Origin: Paracoccaceae bacterium
GTDB lineage: Bacteria; Pseudomonadota; Alphaproteobacteria; Rhodobacterales; Rhodobacteraceae
Direction: 5' to 3'
Length of the DNA stretch: 48,610 nt
Assembly: GCA_029938175.1 (NCBI GenBank)
Contig: JAPYON010000004.1
Coordinates: forward strand, 1-48,610
Below, one piece after another: positions 27,435 to 36,860 of the stretch. The position numbers and the translations under genes are program-made. Under the pieces are notes generated by a model. That model saw only the letters and a list, made by a program, of their open reading frames with translations, had not been told where the DNA came from and did no database searches. Within the stretch, counting starts at the first letter, position 1. Every line of letters begins with the position of its first letter.

Positions 27435-28328
27435 TTAGTCAGCAGATGCGACAATGATCGAAGTCGGTACGCTAGCGAATTCGTCAATAGCGTGGCTCAA
27501 CCAAGCGTCATACACATCTTGTGAAACCACTTTTACAGTGATCGGCATATAGGCGTGATCTTTTCCGCATAGCTCTGAACATTGTCCAAAGTATATGCCT
27601 TCGATCTCAGCCTTGAACCAAGTTTCTTGCAGGCGCCCTGGAACCGCGTCCAACTTCACGCCAAATGCAGGAATAGTCCACGAATGGATCACATCGGAAG
27701 CCGTGATTTGCAGGCGCACAACTGCGTTAACTGGAACCACCACTGCATTGTCAGTGGCCAGCAGGAACTCGCTTTCAGCGTAGCCAAACTCGGCCAATTC
27801 TGCCTTTACACCATCAGTCAGACCAGCTTCGCCCGCACCGATCATGTATGCATCGAATTCGAAGTCGCTGTCAGGGTATTCATACGTCCAGTACCACTGG
27901 TTGCCGGTAACCTTGATAGTCAGATCAGATTCGGGAATTTCAAGCTGCTTGAAAAGGATAGGCAACGAGAATGAACCAATTACGATCAGGATCAGGATCG
28001 GTGCAACGGTCCAGATGACTTCGATTATCGAATGATGCGTGAACCGCGCCGCTGTCTTGTTTTTGCGGCGGTTGTAAAAAGCGATAACCCATATTAGCAA
28101 AACTGTGACGAACAGACATACGATCCCGATGATCCAGTTAATCATGTCATCAAGCCATTGAATGTCGCGCGCCAGCTCTGTGACTGGCGTTTGAAAGTTC
28201 ATACCGCCTGGTATTGGCTTGCCAATTGACTCCAGTCCCGTAATACCGTCTTGCGCCCAAGCAGCGCCGGAAATCATTGTAGCAACAACAAATGTTGCAA
28301 CTTTTGTGAAGATATCACCAATCCGCAT
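27435..28328 (-). CDS. ctaC: Cytochrome c oxidase subunit II
   Basis: 297 residues. Signal peptide ending near GAAWA (about 25), two transmembrane helices (about 62-85 and 101-125), then a periplasmic cupredoxin domain. All CuA ligands are visible: His215, Cys250, Glu252, Cys254, His258 and Met261 in FGQCSELCGKDHAYMP. The electron-entry aromatic stretch NQWYWTYEYPD is at 143-153. It is the first gene of the cta run and has a perfect FNR-type palindrome 76-89 bp upstream of its start. Confidence 0.97.
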   Translation of the reverse strand: MRIGDIFTKVATFVVATMISGAAWAQDGITGLESIGKPIPGGMNFQTPVTELARDIQWLDDMINWIIGIVCLFVTVLLIWVIAFYNRRKNKTAARFTHHSIIEVIWTVAPILILIVIGSFSLPILFKQLEIPESDLTIKVTGNQWYWTYEYPDSDFEFDAYMIGAGEAGLTDGVKAELAEFGYAESEFLLATDNAVVVPVNAVVRLQITASDVIHSWTIPAFGVKLDAVPGRLQETWFKAEIEGIYFGQCSELCGKDHAYMPITVKVVSQDVYDAWLSHAIDEFASVPTSIIVASAD

Positions 28329-28403
28329 CGTCTATTCCCCGTTATTTATGCAATCTAGCACTCACCAAATCCTGCGCACGATTATTTGCAGAATCTCCGT
28401 TTA

Positions 28404-28417
28404 TTGATCTGGATCAA
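28404..28417. promoter_or_regulatory. FNR/FnrL-type operator between ctaC and tldD
   Basis: TTGATctggATCAA is an exact match to the FNR/Anr consensus TTGAT-N4-ATCAA. It lies 76 bp upstream of the ctaC start codon and 85 bp upstream of tldD, in the 173-bp divergent gap. In related bacteria FnrL represses or tunes aa3 oxidase under low oxygen, so control of ctaC is the likely role; which promoter it acts on is inference. Confidence 0.75.
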
Positions 28418-28501
28418 AGATCATATTAGACGATAGATAACAAGACAGTCGTTTGCGGCATTCAGCCGCTTCTATGCATTTCGTCGCTTAAAGGATCAAT
28501 T

Positions 28502-29929
28502 ATGTCGTCCACTACCCCGCGTTTCCGCCCATTCGAGACCAATCTGGACCTCCAGCGCGCGCTCTCTATCCTGCGCCATGCCACTTCTGGCGCCGATGAC
28601 GGAGAGTTATTCCTTGAACGTCGTCGCTCCGAAGCACTGGTTCTGGATGACGGACGCATCAAAACCGCCAGCTATGATGCATCTGAAGGGTTTGGTTTGC
28701 GGGCTATCCGTGGCGAAACTGCCGGATATGCGCATTCCTCGGAAATAACCGAGGCTGGCCTTAATAGAGCGTCCGAAACTGCTCGACTGGCAGTCGGAAG
28801 TGGCGGCGGTACGATGGCGCCACCACCAACAGCAACAAATCAACGTTTGTATACCGACCGTGACACGTTCGACGACGCCACGTTTGCAGTAAAAATTGAA
28901 ACCCTACGTGAAATCGACGCGTTCGCCCGCGACCTTGACCCGCGAGTTGTTCAGGTATCTGCAAGTTTGACTGCAAGCATGCAAGAGATCGAAATCCTGC
29001 GCCCCGACGGTGTGCATCTGTCCGAAGCGCGGCCGCTTACCGGGATTAGTGTATCGGTGATCGTCGAAAAAGATGGACGACGCGAAAGTGGGCACTCCGC
29101 CGGCGGTGGCAGGCATGGGCTGGCATTGTTGATGACATCAGATCACTGGAAAGCAGCTGCAAGCGAGGCGTTAAGGATCGCGTTGGTTAATCTAGATGCA
29201 GAGCCGGCCCCCGCTGGCGTCATGGACGTAGTGTTGGGTAATGGATGGCCCGGTATTTTGCTGCATGAAGCAATAGGTCACGGGTTGGAGGGTGATTTTA
29301 ACCGCAAGAAAACCAGCGCTTTTGCCGGGCTGATGGGCAAAAGAATTGCAGCTAATGGTGTAACGGTTGTGGATGACGGCACGATCCCTGATCGCCGTGG
29401 CTCCATTTCTTTTGACGACGAAGGAACCCCTTCTCAGCGCAACGTATTGATCGAGGACGGTATTCTGGTCAATTTCATGCAAGATCGCCAAAATGCCCGC
29501 CTTATGGGGGTGCCAGCAACAGGCAACGGGCGACGACAGAGCTATGCCCACGCGCCAATGCCCCGTATGACCAATACGATTATGTTGGGTGGAAATGCCG
29601 AACCGAGCGATATCGTCTCCGAGGTCAAAGACGGAATCTACGCTGTTGGATTTGGCGGCGGGCAAGTCGATATTACTAACGGAAAATTTGTGTTCAGTTG
29701 CACTGAAGCCTACCGAGTGAAAAACGGAGTTGTCGGCAATCCTGTGAAGGGCGCTACGCTGATTGGAGACGGCGCGACGGCTTTGAACAACATACGCGCG
29801 ATCGGGAATGATATGGCCATGGACCCCGGTATCGGCACTTGCGGAAAGGCAGGGCAAACGGTTCCAGTGGGCGTCGGCCAACCCACTTTGCTTATTGGCG
29901 GGCTAACTGTTGGCGGCAGCGCAGCCTAG
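28502..29929 (+). CDS. tldD: Metalloprotease TldD
   Basis: 475 residues. TldD pairs with TldE/PmbA in a heterodimeric zinc protease that cleaves unfolded peptides (microcin B17, CcdA). The zinc motif is HEAIGH at 255-260, followed by GLEGDFNRKKTSAFAG, and the C-terminal signature DPGIGTCGKAGQ is present. Two N-terminal beta domains come before the protease part. It diverges from ctaC, a conserved arrangement in Rhodobacteraceae. tldE is not in the window. It ends 33 bp before the convergent Mo-cofactor gene. Confidence 0.96.
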   Translation: MSSTTPRFRPFETNLDLQRALSILRHATSGADDGELFLERRRSEALVLDDGRIKTASYDASEGFGLRAIRGETAGYAHSSEITEAGLNRASETARLAVGSGGGTMAPPPTATNQRLYTDRDTFDDATFAVKIETLREIDAFARDLDPRVVQVSASLTASMQEIEILRPDGVHLSEARPLTGISVSVIVEKDGRRESGHSAGGGRHGLALLMTSDHWKAAASEALRIALVNLDAEPAPAGVMDVVLGNGWPGILLHEAIGHGLEGDFNRKKTSAFAGLMGKRIAANGVTVVDDGTIPDRRGSISFDDEGTPSQRNVLIEDGILVNFMQDRQNARLMGVPATGNGRRQSYAHAPMPRMTNTIMLGGNAEPSDIVSEVKDGIYAVGFGGGQVDITNGKFVFSCTEAYRVKNGVVGNPVKGATLIGDGATALNNIRAIGNDMAMDPGIGTCGKAGQTVPVGVGQPTLLIGGLTVGGSAA

Positions 29930-29962
29930 CGCAACACGTAAAAGCTCTCTGGGTTCCACGCG

Positions 29963-31573
29963 TTAAGTCTTGCCTTCACGCCAAGCGAGCCACGCATCGG
30001 GTGTGTCGAGGTCAATGACTGCACCCATCCCGTCTGTAGGAACATTTACCAGAAATTCTGAAGCCTCGTTAATTACGTCATTCGCTCCGCGATCCCCCTT
30101 CATCGCACCCAAAGTTTCGAAAAATCGGCGGCCGAACAGCACTGGCAGACCCGGTGTGCCATCTGCCGCCATGGCGCGACAAATTTCGTGTCCTGCTGCG
30201 GCGTCAAACGCTGAAAGCAACCGATTGAAATGATCAGCGTTGACTTCGGGCATGTCGGCAAGTGCAATAATGACTGCGTCGCAATCTTCTGACACGGCCC
30301 CCATTCCTGCGCGAATTGATGCGGCCATGCCCTCTTGCCACTCGGGCGATCTAACGCTGTTTACGTCTAATCCGTCCAAAGTTGAACCTCGTGCCGCGTT
30401 CTCGGGCTGTATCACCACGTGCACGCGGTCGGTTTGGGCTGCGACTGCCGCCATAGCAGACCTACGTAACAACGGCGCGCCGGAAACCTGTTCCAACAGC
30501 TTATCCCTGCCGCGCATTCGTCGGGAAGAGCCCGCCGCTAACAAAATAATTTCGACTTTGCTCCGCACTGACGGACATGCCTTGCCAGATCGCGGCTGCG
30601 GACGTGTCGGGATTTCCTTAAGTAAACCACCCACTCCCATGGCTGCTATATCCGCATCAGTAACCTGCAACCCAGCAGCGATACGTTCCAGCACCCAGTC
30701 CGCGCCATTTAACGCGGGTGAACGTAGGCAACCCGGCAAACCGATCACAGGCCGGCTCTTGTGATTGCCAAGAAATAATAAATTTCCCGGGTCAACTGGC
30801 ATTCCGAAACGCGTAATTTCGCCGCCCGATTGCTCTAGGGCGGCTGGACCGACATCATTGATATCCGAAGTGGCCGAAGCGGTAAAAATAAGAACCATAC
30901 CGCCCTTCGCCGCCTTAATTGCGTTCGACAACCCCTCTATTTCATGAGGCACTGTCTGCAAATCAGTCAACCGGCAGTTCAACGCCCGCAGTCTATTTTC
31001 TACAGCTGCACGGCCTTTATCTAAAAGCCCCACATTCATACCATGGATCTGCGTCAATATCAGGCTGGCAGTTTTCACTGAAAACGGTGCGAGATGCAGC
31101 GCTTCACATTTTTTCACTGTTTCGACAAGGGTTTTCGGGACCGCATACGGTATAATTTTCACAGTTGCTACCAATGCACGAGGTGCTACACGGGTAAAAT
31201 TCGACAGCGTAGCAACTGTAATCGACGGAGTAACTAAATTGAACCGTGCGATTGCCTCGGCATCAATCTGAAGGACACCGCCAGACTTGGCATATATGTT
31301 CACGCGGCCGGTTGATGGCTTGTTTATTACCAAGGAAGCCGCCTTTGGATCTGGCACAAGCGTCTTTGCCAAGGCTTCGGCCGCCTGATCCTCGAGAATG
31401 TCATCTGCGGCAAGGATGGCAACGGTAACATCCGATATTCGCGCGGCTTTCATTGTCTCGATGTCGGTCTGGCTCAGAACTTTACCTTTCCGAAATCTAA
31501 CTCCTTCGATACTCATAGAGTGCGCAAGAATTGCGCCTTTGGCATCATCAATGGGAACGAGTCCGAACTTCAT
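29963..31573 (-). CDS. Fused molybdopterin-binding / MobA-MocA-like nucleotidyltransferase
   Basis: 536 residues, two domains. Residues 1 to about 320 form a MoeA/MogA-type molybdopterin-binding region (GKVLSQTDIETMKAARISDV at the start, then MVLIFTASATSDINDVGP). Residues about 339-536 form a nucleotidyltransferase with LLAAGSSRRMRGRDKLLEQV at 344-363 and a MobA-like DMPEV motif. The likely role is to attach CMP to molybdopterin for xanthine/CO dehydrogenase-type enzymes. It overlaps xdhC by 4 bp, which fits that role. No hydroxylase structural genes are in the window. Confidence 0.9.
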   Translation of the reverse strand: MKFGLVPIDDAKGAILAHSMSIEGVRFRKGKVLSQTDIETMKAARISDVTVAILAADDILEDQAAEALAKTLVPDPKAASLVINKPSTGRVNIYAKSGGVLQIDAEAIARFNLVTPSITVATLSNFTRVAPRALVATVKIIPYAVPKTLVETVKKCEALHLAPFSVKTASLILTQIHGMNVGLLDKGRAAVENRLRALNCRLTDLQTVPHEIEGLSNAIKAAKGGMVLIFTASATSDINDVGPAALEQSGGEITRFGMPVDPGNLLFLGNHKSRPVIGLPGCLRSPALNGADWVLERIAAGLQVTDADIAAMGVGGLLKEIPTRPQPRSGKACPSVRSKVEIILLAAGSSRRMRGRDKLLEQVSGAPLLRRSAMAAVAAQTDRVHVVIQPENAARGSTLDGLDVNSVRSPEWQEGMAASIRAGMGAVSEDCDAVIIALADMPEVNADHFNRLLSAFDAAAGHEICRAMAADGTPGLPVLFGRRFFETLGAMKGDRGANDVINEASEFLVNVPTDGMGAVIDLDTPDAWLAWREGKT

Positions 31574-32562
31574 CGGCGAGTCTCGGGACGGCGCAACCGT
31601 TCGGTAATTTCAGCCATGATCGAAATAGCAATTTCCGCTGGAGTTCTTGAGCCAATATCGGTCCCACTCGGCGCGTGAATTTTTTTGATCTGTCTTTCTA
31701 TAAAACCTGAATTCCGCAACCGATCCACACGTTTGGCATGGGTTCGGGTTGAACCAAGACATCCCAGATAAAATACTTCAGAACCAAGCGCGACACTAAT
31801 CGCCGGATCGTCCAGTTTTGGGTCATGACTCAGGGTCACGACGGCCACACGCGCATCTAAACCCTCGGCCTTTAACGCTTCGTCTGGCCAACTATGGAGC
31901 ATGCGTACATCCGGAAATCTGGCTTCTCTTGCGAATGCCTCTCGCGGATCAACTAGCACCGTATCGTATCCAGCTATTTTAGCCATTTTCAACAACGGTT
32001 GAGCAATGTGCACGGCCCCGACCACAATCATCCGCAGCGGGGGATTATGAATACCTACAAAAACATCTCCATCGTAGCCTGATTTGTCGCTTGTGAACCT
32101 TGAGCTAAGATCAATGTCCGTGAACTCAGGCCCAGCCACTTGCCGCTCCCACGTATTTGTATTCACCAAATAGGCGGAAGCACGGCGTTTAGAGCGGTGA
32201 GTTACCAATTTTTCAAGCAATGTTACGTCTGGGCCTTGTCCAACCCCTATCGGCTCAATCAACACATGGATTTCACCGCCACAAGCCAATCCAACCGCGA
32301 ATGCTTCGTCGTCACTGACACCAAATTCCAGAATACGCGGCACGCCATCGCGCAACGCTTCAACGGCTTCTTCGACAACAGCGCCTTCAACACAGCCACC
32401 CGAGACCGAACCGACCATCTGCATATCTTCGTTTATAGCAAGTTGCGAACCTATGGGTCGGGGCGCAGATCCCCACGTTTGAATAACAGTTGCAAGCGCA
32501 GCACATTTTCCTGCCTTGGCCCACTCTAATGCCTGTTCAGGTATTTGATCGAAATCCGCCAT
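31570..32562 (-). CDS. xdhC: XdhC/CoxI family molybdenum hydroxylase maturation factor
   Basis: 330 residues from ATG 32562, which follows AAGGAAAGG; the frame runs further to 32604 but without a better start. N-terminal XdhC_CoxI domain: CAALATVIQTWGSAPRPIGS and SVSGGCVEGAVVEEA. C-terminal Rossmann domain: LRMIVVGAVHIAQPLLKMA and DPREAFAREARFP. XdhC-type proteins bind the molybdenum cofactor and aid its sulfuration and insertion into xanthine dehydrogenase or CO dehydrogenase. Its stop overlaps the fused molybdopterin gene. Confidence 0.92.
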   Translation of the reverse strand: MADFDQIPEQALEWAKAGKCAALATVIQTWGSAPRPIGSQLAINEDMQMVGSVSGGCVEGAVVEEAVEALRDGVPRILEFGVSDDEAFAVGLACGGEIHVLIEPIGVGQGPDVTLLEKLVTHRSKRRASAYLVNTNTWERQVAGPEFTDIDLSSRFTSDKSGYDGDVFVGIHNPPLRMIVVGAVHIAQPLLKMAKIAGYDTVLVDPREAFAREARFPDVRMLHSWPDEALKAEGLDARVAVVTLSHDPKLDDPAISVALGSEVFYLGCLGSTRTHAKRVDRLRNSGFIERQIKKIHAPSGTDIGSRTPAEIAISIMAEITERLRRPETRR

Positions 32563-32713
32563 CAGCCTTTCCTTCATCACACACATCTTTATTATATATA
32601 ACACCCGCCTAACTTGATCGCGTCATGCAAGTAACAAACAAAGCTATGTCTGGACGTGTGCAACGTTAATAGCAATGCAATATCAGGCTGAGGCTTCCGT
32701 ATTTCACATGCGA

Positions 32714-33018
32714 TCAGGTCAGGCCGTCTATATGCGTGTTGATGGCCGCGATTATTCGCGAAAAGCTGTCACGAGCACGTTTTACCGTATGGCGCGCTCA
32801 TATATGACTATGCGCAAAACCTTGATCCACCTCGAATACGGCGCTCACTCCTGCTGCTTTCAAGGCGTCACGATAACGTGCGCCATCGTCAGCGATTGGA
32901 TCACACTGAGCCGAGAAAATATGATTAGGCGGAAGGCCCGAAAAATCCGTATCCCAGAGCGGGGCGAAACTTGCGTCACCTGACACATCCTCTTCGCCGG
33001 TACGGCGAGGCTGTGATC
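32714..33018 (-). pseudogene. Alpha/beta hydrolase (esterase) remnant with nonsense mutation
   Basis: About 100 codons of the C-terminal part of an HSL-type esterase. QPRRTGEEDVSGDASFAPLW and SGLPPNHIFSAQCDPIADDG are typical; the second holds the catalytic Asp region. A TGA at 32798-32800 interrupts the frame after QGFAHSHI, yet the same frame continues with ARHTVKRARDSFSRIIAAI to a stop at 32714, as expected for the intact tail, so the TGA is probably a mutated CGA. A stop near 33018 and missing sequence upstream show that the first two thirds are gone. It sits in a 595-bp gap between xdhC and fpr. Confidence 0.7.
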
Positions 33019-33157
33019 AATATACACAGCGCAAGATTTGCAGCTGAAGAAATTCGGATTTCTGTTGAATACTAGAGTCAGGATTTACTGCCAGCGCCTA
33101 TGGTTGTGTCAGATCAATCCCAACTAGTTTCAGTTATTTTGAAAACGCCAGTTAACT

Positions 33158-33976
33158 TCAACCAACAAATGCCTTTTCGACAACATATTCACCCGGTTGG
33201 CTGTTGGAACCTTCGCTTAGGCCTACGTTTTCGGCGATGACTTTCATGTCTTTATTGAGTCCGATCGAACCACATATCATAACACGATCAGACGTTACAT
33301 TTAGGCTTGGAAGGCCCAGATCACCGGCTAATTTTCCTGAGCGGAGGAAATCCGTCGGGCGTCCCATATTTACGGAACTCTCGCCTGTAGTGGTCGGGTA
33401 ATAGAGCAGTTTATCTCTCGCTTCTTCTCCAACCAACGGATCAGAAAGGATGTTTTTTACCAGTTGTGCTCCGTATGCAAGACCTGCAACTTCGCGCGTA
33501 GTGTGTACCAATATTACCTGATCAAACCGCTCATAGATATCTGGATCCCGTGTCAACGAAGCGAACGGCGCAATGCCAGTACCAGTGGAAATCAGATATA
33601 ATCGCTTACCCGGCAACAGCGCGTCGAGCACTAATGTTCCTACTGGTTTCGGGCGGATTATCACCTCGTCGCCAACCTGTATGTTTTGCAAGCGCGAAGT
33701 TAATGGGCCGTCTTGAACTTTAATCGAATAGAATTCCAATTCATCATCCCATGCTGGCGATGCGATTGAATACGCCCTTAACAAAGGTTTTCCGTTGTCT
33801 CCCATCAGCCCGATCATCACGAATTCACCTGATCGAAATCGTAGTGATCTCGGTCTTGCAATGCGAAACGAAAACAGGCGATCAGACCAGTGTGTAACCG
33901 AGGTTACGATCTGTGCATCGGGTAAGCGCGAGGTTTTTATCGCCTCGGTAGTTTGGATGGGGCTTTGGTCGTTCAT
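33158..33976 (-). CDS. fpr: Ferredoxin--NADP(+) reductase
   Basis: 272 residues. FAD-binding motif RAYSIASPAWDDELEFYS, NADP site STGTGIAPFASL and a C-terminal VEKAFVG, typical of the bacterial Fpr subclass I. It moves electrons between NADPH and ferredoxin or flavodoxin and can supply reducing power to the ferredoxin-type sulfite reductase encoded upstream. It lies 27 bp after the cysH-DUF934 gene as the last gene of the sulfate assimilation operon. Confidence 0.95.
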   Translation of the reverse strand: MNDQSPIQTTEAIKTSRLPDAQIVTSVTHWSDRLFSFRIARPRSLRFRSGEFVMIGLMGDNGKPLLRAYSIASPAWDDELEFYSIKVQDGPLTSRLQNIQVGDEVIIRPKPVGTLVLDALLPGKRLYLISTGTGIAPFASLTRDPDIYERFDQVILVHTTREVAGLAYGAQLVKNILSDPLVGEEARDKLLYYPTTTGESSVNMGRPTDFLRSGKLAGDLGLPSLNVTSDRVMICGSIGLNKDMKVIAENVGLSEGSNSQPGEYVVEKAFVG

Positions 33977-34003
33977 CTTAGCATTCTCTCATCGGTAAAT
34001 GTG

Positions 34004-35167
34004 TCAGGCGGATTGCTGAAGGCGTTGCTGATAGCTGCGGGCTTGCCAGTCGGCCCGTGCCATCCACTGAGGTTCGGGTTGCCGTGCGGCGAGTTTCTGA
34101 TCAATTTCGACCTCGTCAAAGCCGGACCGGCGCGCCATCGCGTATTGGTCCGCAAGCACATGCCCCCTAGCCCGAAGACGGCCGTGATAGCCGAGAAGGC
34201 GCAAGCGCTGTGCCAGTGAAAACCCCCGACCATCGGAAAAGACCGGAAAATCGATTCGAATTAGATCTATCTGGTCCATCCATGGCAATATTGTAGCTGC
34301 GTCGAAATCGTTTTGCAGATCGATCGCCAACGCAGCATTCTGCGTTTTAGTCTCTGCCTCTATTCCTTCGAAAGAAGAGTACCCACGGTTCCAGTCGTCG
34401 GATGCGAACCCGTCGTCGGTAACGATAATGTTTGCGTCGGGCATCAGTCTTACGCTGTTCGAAAAATGGATACCGCATTCCGTTTTTTCATCACCACGCC
34501 AGCGTCCTGCACGCTCTTCTTCGCCCGAACTGACTTGTGTAGTGCATGGTTCGCAACCTATAGACGGATAGCCCTTTTCTACCAAAGGGTGCCGAGGCAG
34601 ATTGTTGGCTTCGATATAGTCTGCCACATCTTTACGGCTCCAATGCGCGAGCGGATTGATCTTGATGCGTGTGTCATCTTCATTTTCAAACAACACCAAC
34701 TTTACGCGCACACCGCCCTGAAATCGCTTCCGGCCGCTAATCCAGACATCAAAGCCAGCCAAAGCTTTCTCAAGTGGTTCTGCTTTTCGCAAGGCACAGC
34801 ATGAATCACGATCAGCGAGATGCATCAGGTTGTCGGGATCCCGCAGAAAAATAGCCTCCCGCGACGGGGTTATGCGGCGAACATCACTTAATCCGAGATC
34901 CTCCGCCAGTTTGCGCTGATAGTCTAGCGTTTGGGGGAACAGCATTTCAGTGTCGATAAAAATAATTGGTGTCGACCGGTCGATTTCCGAAATCATATGC
35001 AACAGCACCACGGCCTCAGCCCCGAAGGATGAAACCAACGCGATCGGACCAAACAGAGGGTCCCCAAGGATATCGCGCAACACCCCGGTAGTTTCATCAT
35101 TGCGGTAGCGGTTGTTCAACTCCACCACTCTCTCGGATATCGAAGGGATAGGGTTCTCAAGCGGCAT
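34004..35167 (-). CDS. cysH: Fused adenylyl-sulfate/PAPS reductase CysH and DUF934 domain
   Basis: 387 residues. Residues 1-235 are CysH of the [4Fe-4S] type, with CC at 123-124, GCEPC at 204-208 (Cys205, Cys208) and the catalytic ECGIHF near the end (Cys231). Residues from about 242 (MPDANIIVTDDGFASDDW) form a DUF934 domain, normally the separate next gene in this operon. The frame is continuous with no stop between them. Met242 (codon at 34442-34444) could still serve as an internal start, so fusion and two overlapping products are both possible. The start overlaps cysI by 11 bp. Confidence 0.93.
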   Translation of the reverse strand: MPLENPIPSISERVVELNNRYRNDETTGVLRDILGDPLFGPIALVSSFGAEAVVLLHMISEIDRSTPIIFIDTEMLFPQTLDYQRKLAEDLGLSDVRRITPSREAIFLRDPDNLMHLADRDSCCALRKAEPLEKALAGFDVWISGRKRFQGGVRVKLVLFENEDDTRIKINPLAHWSRKDVADYIEANNLPRHPLVEKGYPSIGCEPCTTQVSSGEEERAGRWRGDEKTECGIHFSNSVRLMPDANIIVTDDGFASDDWNRGYSSFEGIEAETKTQNAALAIDLQNDFDAATILPWMDQIDLIRIDFPVFSDGRGFSLAQRLRLLGYHGRLRARGHVLADQYAMARRSGFDEVEIDQKLAARQPEPQWMARADWQARSYQQRLQQSA

Positions 35168-36827
35168 GGTATTTCTCCTTGGCTGGATATAGAGCGGCCT
35201 TGAACGGGCTCGGCCCTAAACGCCGGAAGGTGATAAGGAATGTTTCTGAGGCATCGAGGCGCAACTCAAGATAGGCCGTGATAAGGCGCTCGACTGCCGG
35301 AATGATTTCGTCTGCTTTGAAACCAGGTCCAATGATCTTACCTATCGCGGCTGTTTCAGTCCCATCACCACCAAGCGTGATCTGATAGCTTTCAATGCCA
35401 GATTTTTCCAAACCCAGAATACCTATATGGCCGACGTGGTGGTGCCCACAGGCGTTAATGCAGCCCGATATTTTGACTTTTACGTGGCCGATATCATGTT
35501 CCAGTTTCAACTCATCAAAACGGGTAGCGATGCCTTGCGCGACATTGATAGACCTTGCTGTTGCCAGATCACAATAATCCAGCCCGGGGCACGCGATTAC
35601 ATCCGAAATCAGACCAATATTCGCCGTCGCCAACTTTGCAGCCTGCAACGCGTTATATACAACAGGCAAATCACCCTTATGGACATGGGGTAGTATAATA
35701 TTTTGTTCATGACTAACGCGTAGTTCATCAAGGCTCCACTTTTCAGCGATATCAGCCAGCACGCGCATTTGTGCCGAGCTGGCGTCCCCTGGCGTCGCCC
35801 CGTGCGCTTTCAAGGAAACCGTAACGATAGCAAAATCGGAATTTTTGTGCGCATGCACGTTTGTGTCCGTGAACGAGCGGAACAACGGATTGGATTCACG
35901 CGCCTTCGCGTATTCATCGGTCGATGCTTGTTTGTAAAGCGGTGCTTCAAAGTCATCCTGTATACGGGAAAAAATGTCCTGATCCACTCCGTCAAAGCGC
36001 GTACGTTGAAACGAAAAGATTTCCTCAACGCGACGACGGATATCTTCGATACCGTGTTCATGAAGGGTGATCTTGATGCGGGCTTTATACTTGTTGTCGC
36101 GCCGACCAATCTGATTATAGACTTGAAGAATGGACTCCATATATGGCAGCAAATCAGCACGCGGTAAAAATTTTCGAAGCACTTTGCCGATCATCGGAGT
36201 CCGTCCCAGACCGCCGCCCACTGACACTTCATATCCAGGCGCGCCAGTTGCGTTTCGAACCAGCCTAAGGCCGATATCGTGGAATTTTGTAACGGCACGA
36301 TCATTTTCACTACCAGTCACAGCAAACTTGAATTTGCGCGGAAGAAACGCGAATTCCGGATGATCTGTCGACCACTGCCGCACAAACTCGGCGGTTGGGC
36401 GTGGGTCCTCGAATTCGTCTGCGGCAACACCCGCGAAATGGTCAGCCGTAACCGAACGGATGCACGAACCTGAAGTTTGAATAGCGTGCATATCCACAGC
36501 GGCCAGCGCCTCGAGGATGTTAGGAACATCTTGCAATTGCGGCCAGTGAAACTGGACGTTTTGACGAGTAGAGAAATGAGCATATCCCTTATCCCACGTA
36601 TCCGCGACATCCGCCAAAGTACGCATCTGCGTACCGCTAAGCGTACCGTACGGTATTGCGACCCGAAGCATGTAGGCGTGCAACAACATGTACAGCCCGT
36701 TCATCAAACGCAGGGGTCTGAATTCATCTTCCGTCAACGAGCCGTCGATGCGTCGCTGGACCTGATCACGGAACTGCACCGCGCGCTCGGCGACAAACTC
36801 TTTGTCGAAGTTGGTATAGTTATACAT
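35157..36827 (-). CDS. cysI: Sulfite/nitrite reductase haemoprotein (siroheme, [4Fe-4S])
   Basis: 556 residues, ferredoxin-type enzyme that reduces sulfite to sulfide with six electrons. The cluster/siroheme cysteines are in ACPGLDYC (C-x5-C) and ISGCINACGHHH (C-x3-C). Substrate-side residues lie in STRQNVQFHWPQL and TSGSCIRSVTADHFAG. Start MYNYTNFDKEFV at 36827 is typical. DUF2849 precedes it and cysH follows with an 11-bp overlap. The siroheme synthase gene cysG, usual at the head of this operon, is not seen here. Confidence 0.96.
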   Translation of the reverse strand: MYNYTNFDKEFVAERAVQFRDQVQRRIDGSLTEDEFRPLRLMNGLYMLLHAYMLRVAIPYGTLSGTQMRTLADVADTWDKGYAHFSTRQNVQFHWPQLQDVPNILEALAAVDMHAIQTSGSCIRSVTADHFAGVAADEFEDPRPTAEFVRQWSTDHPEFAFLPRKFKFAVTGSENDRAVTKFHDIGLRLVRNATGAPGYEVSVGGGLGRTPMIGKVLRKFLPRADLLPYMESILQVYNQIGRRDNKYKARIKITLHEHGIEDIRRRVEEIFSFQRTRFDGVDQDIFSRIQDDFEAPLYKQASTDEYAKARESNPLFRSFTDTNVHAHKNSDFAIVTVSLKAHGATPGDASSAQMRVLADIAEKWSLDELRVSHEQNIILPHVHKGDLPVVYNALQAAKLATANIGLISDVIACPGLDYCDLATARSINVAQGIATRFDELKLEHDIGHVKVKISGCINACGHHHVGHIGILGLEKSGIESYQITLGGDGTETAAIGKIIGPGFKADEIIPAVERLITAYLELRLDASETFLITFRRLGPSPFKAALYPAKEKYHAA

Positions 36828-36860
36828 ATTACGTGCTCCGGTATTACAACGAACGGGATT

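Noticed and set aside
29192-29881. 229-codon open frame opposite tldD
   Set aside because: Antisense shadow of tldD, with no recognisable motif.
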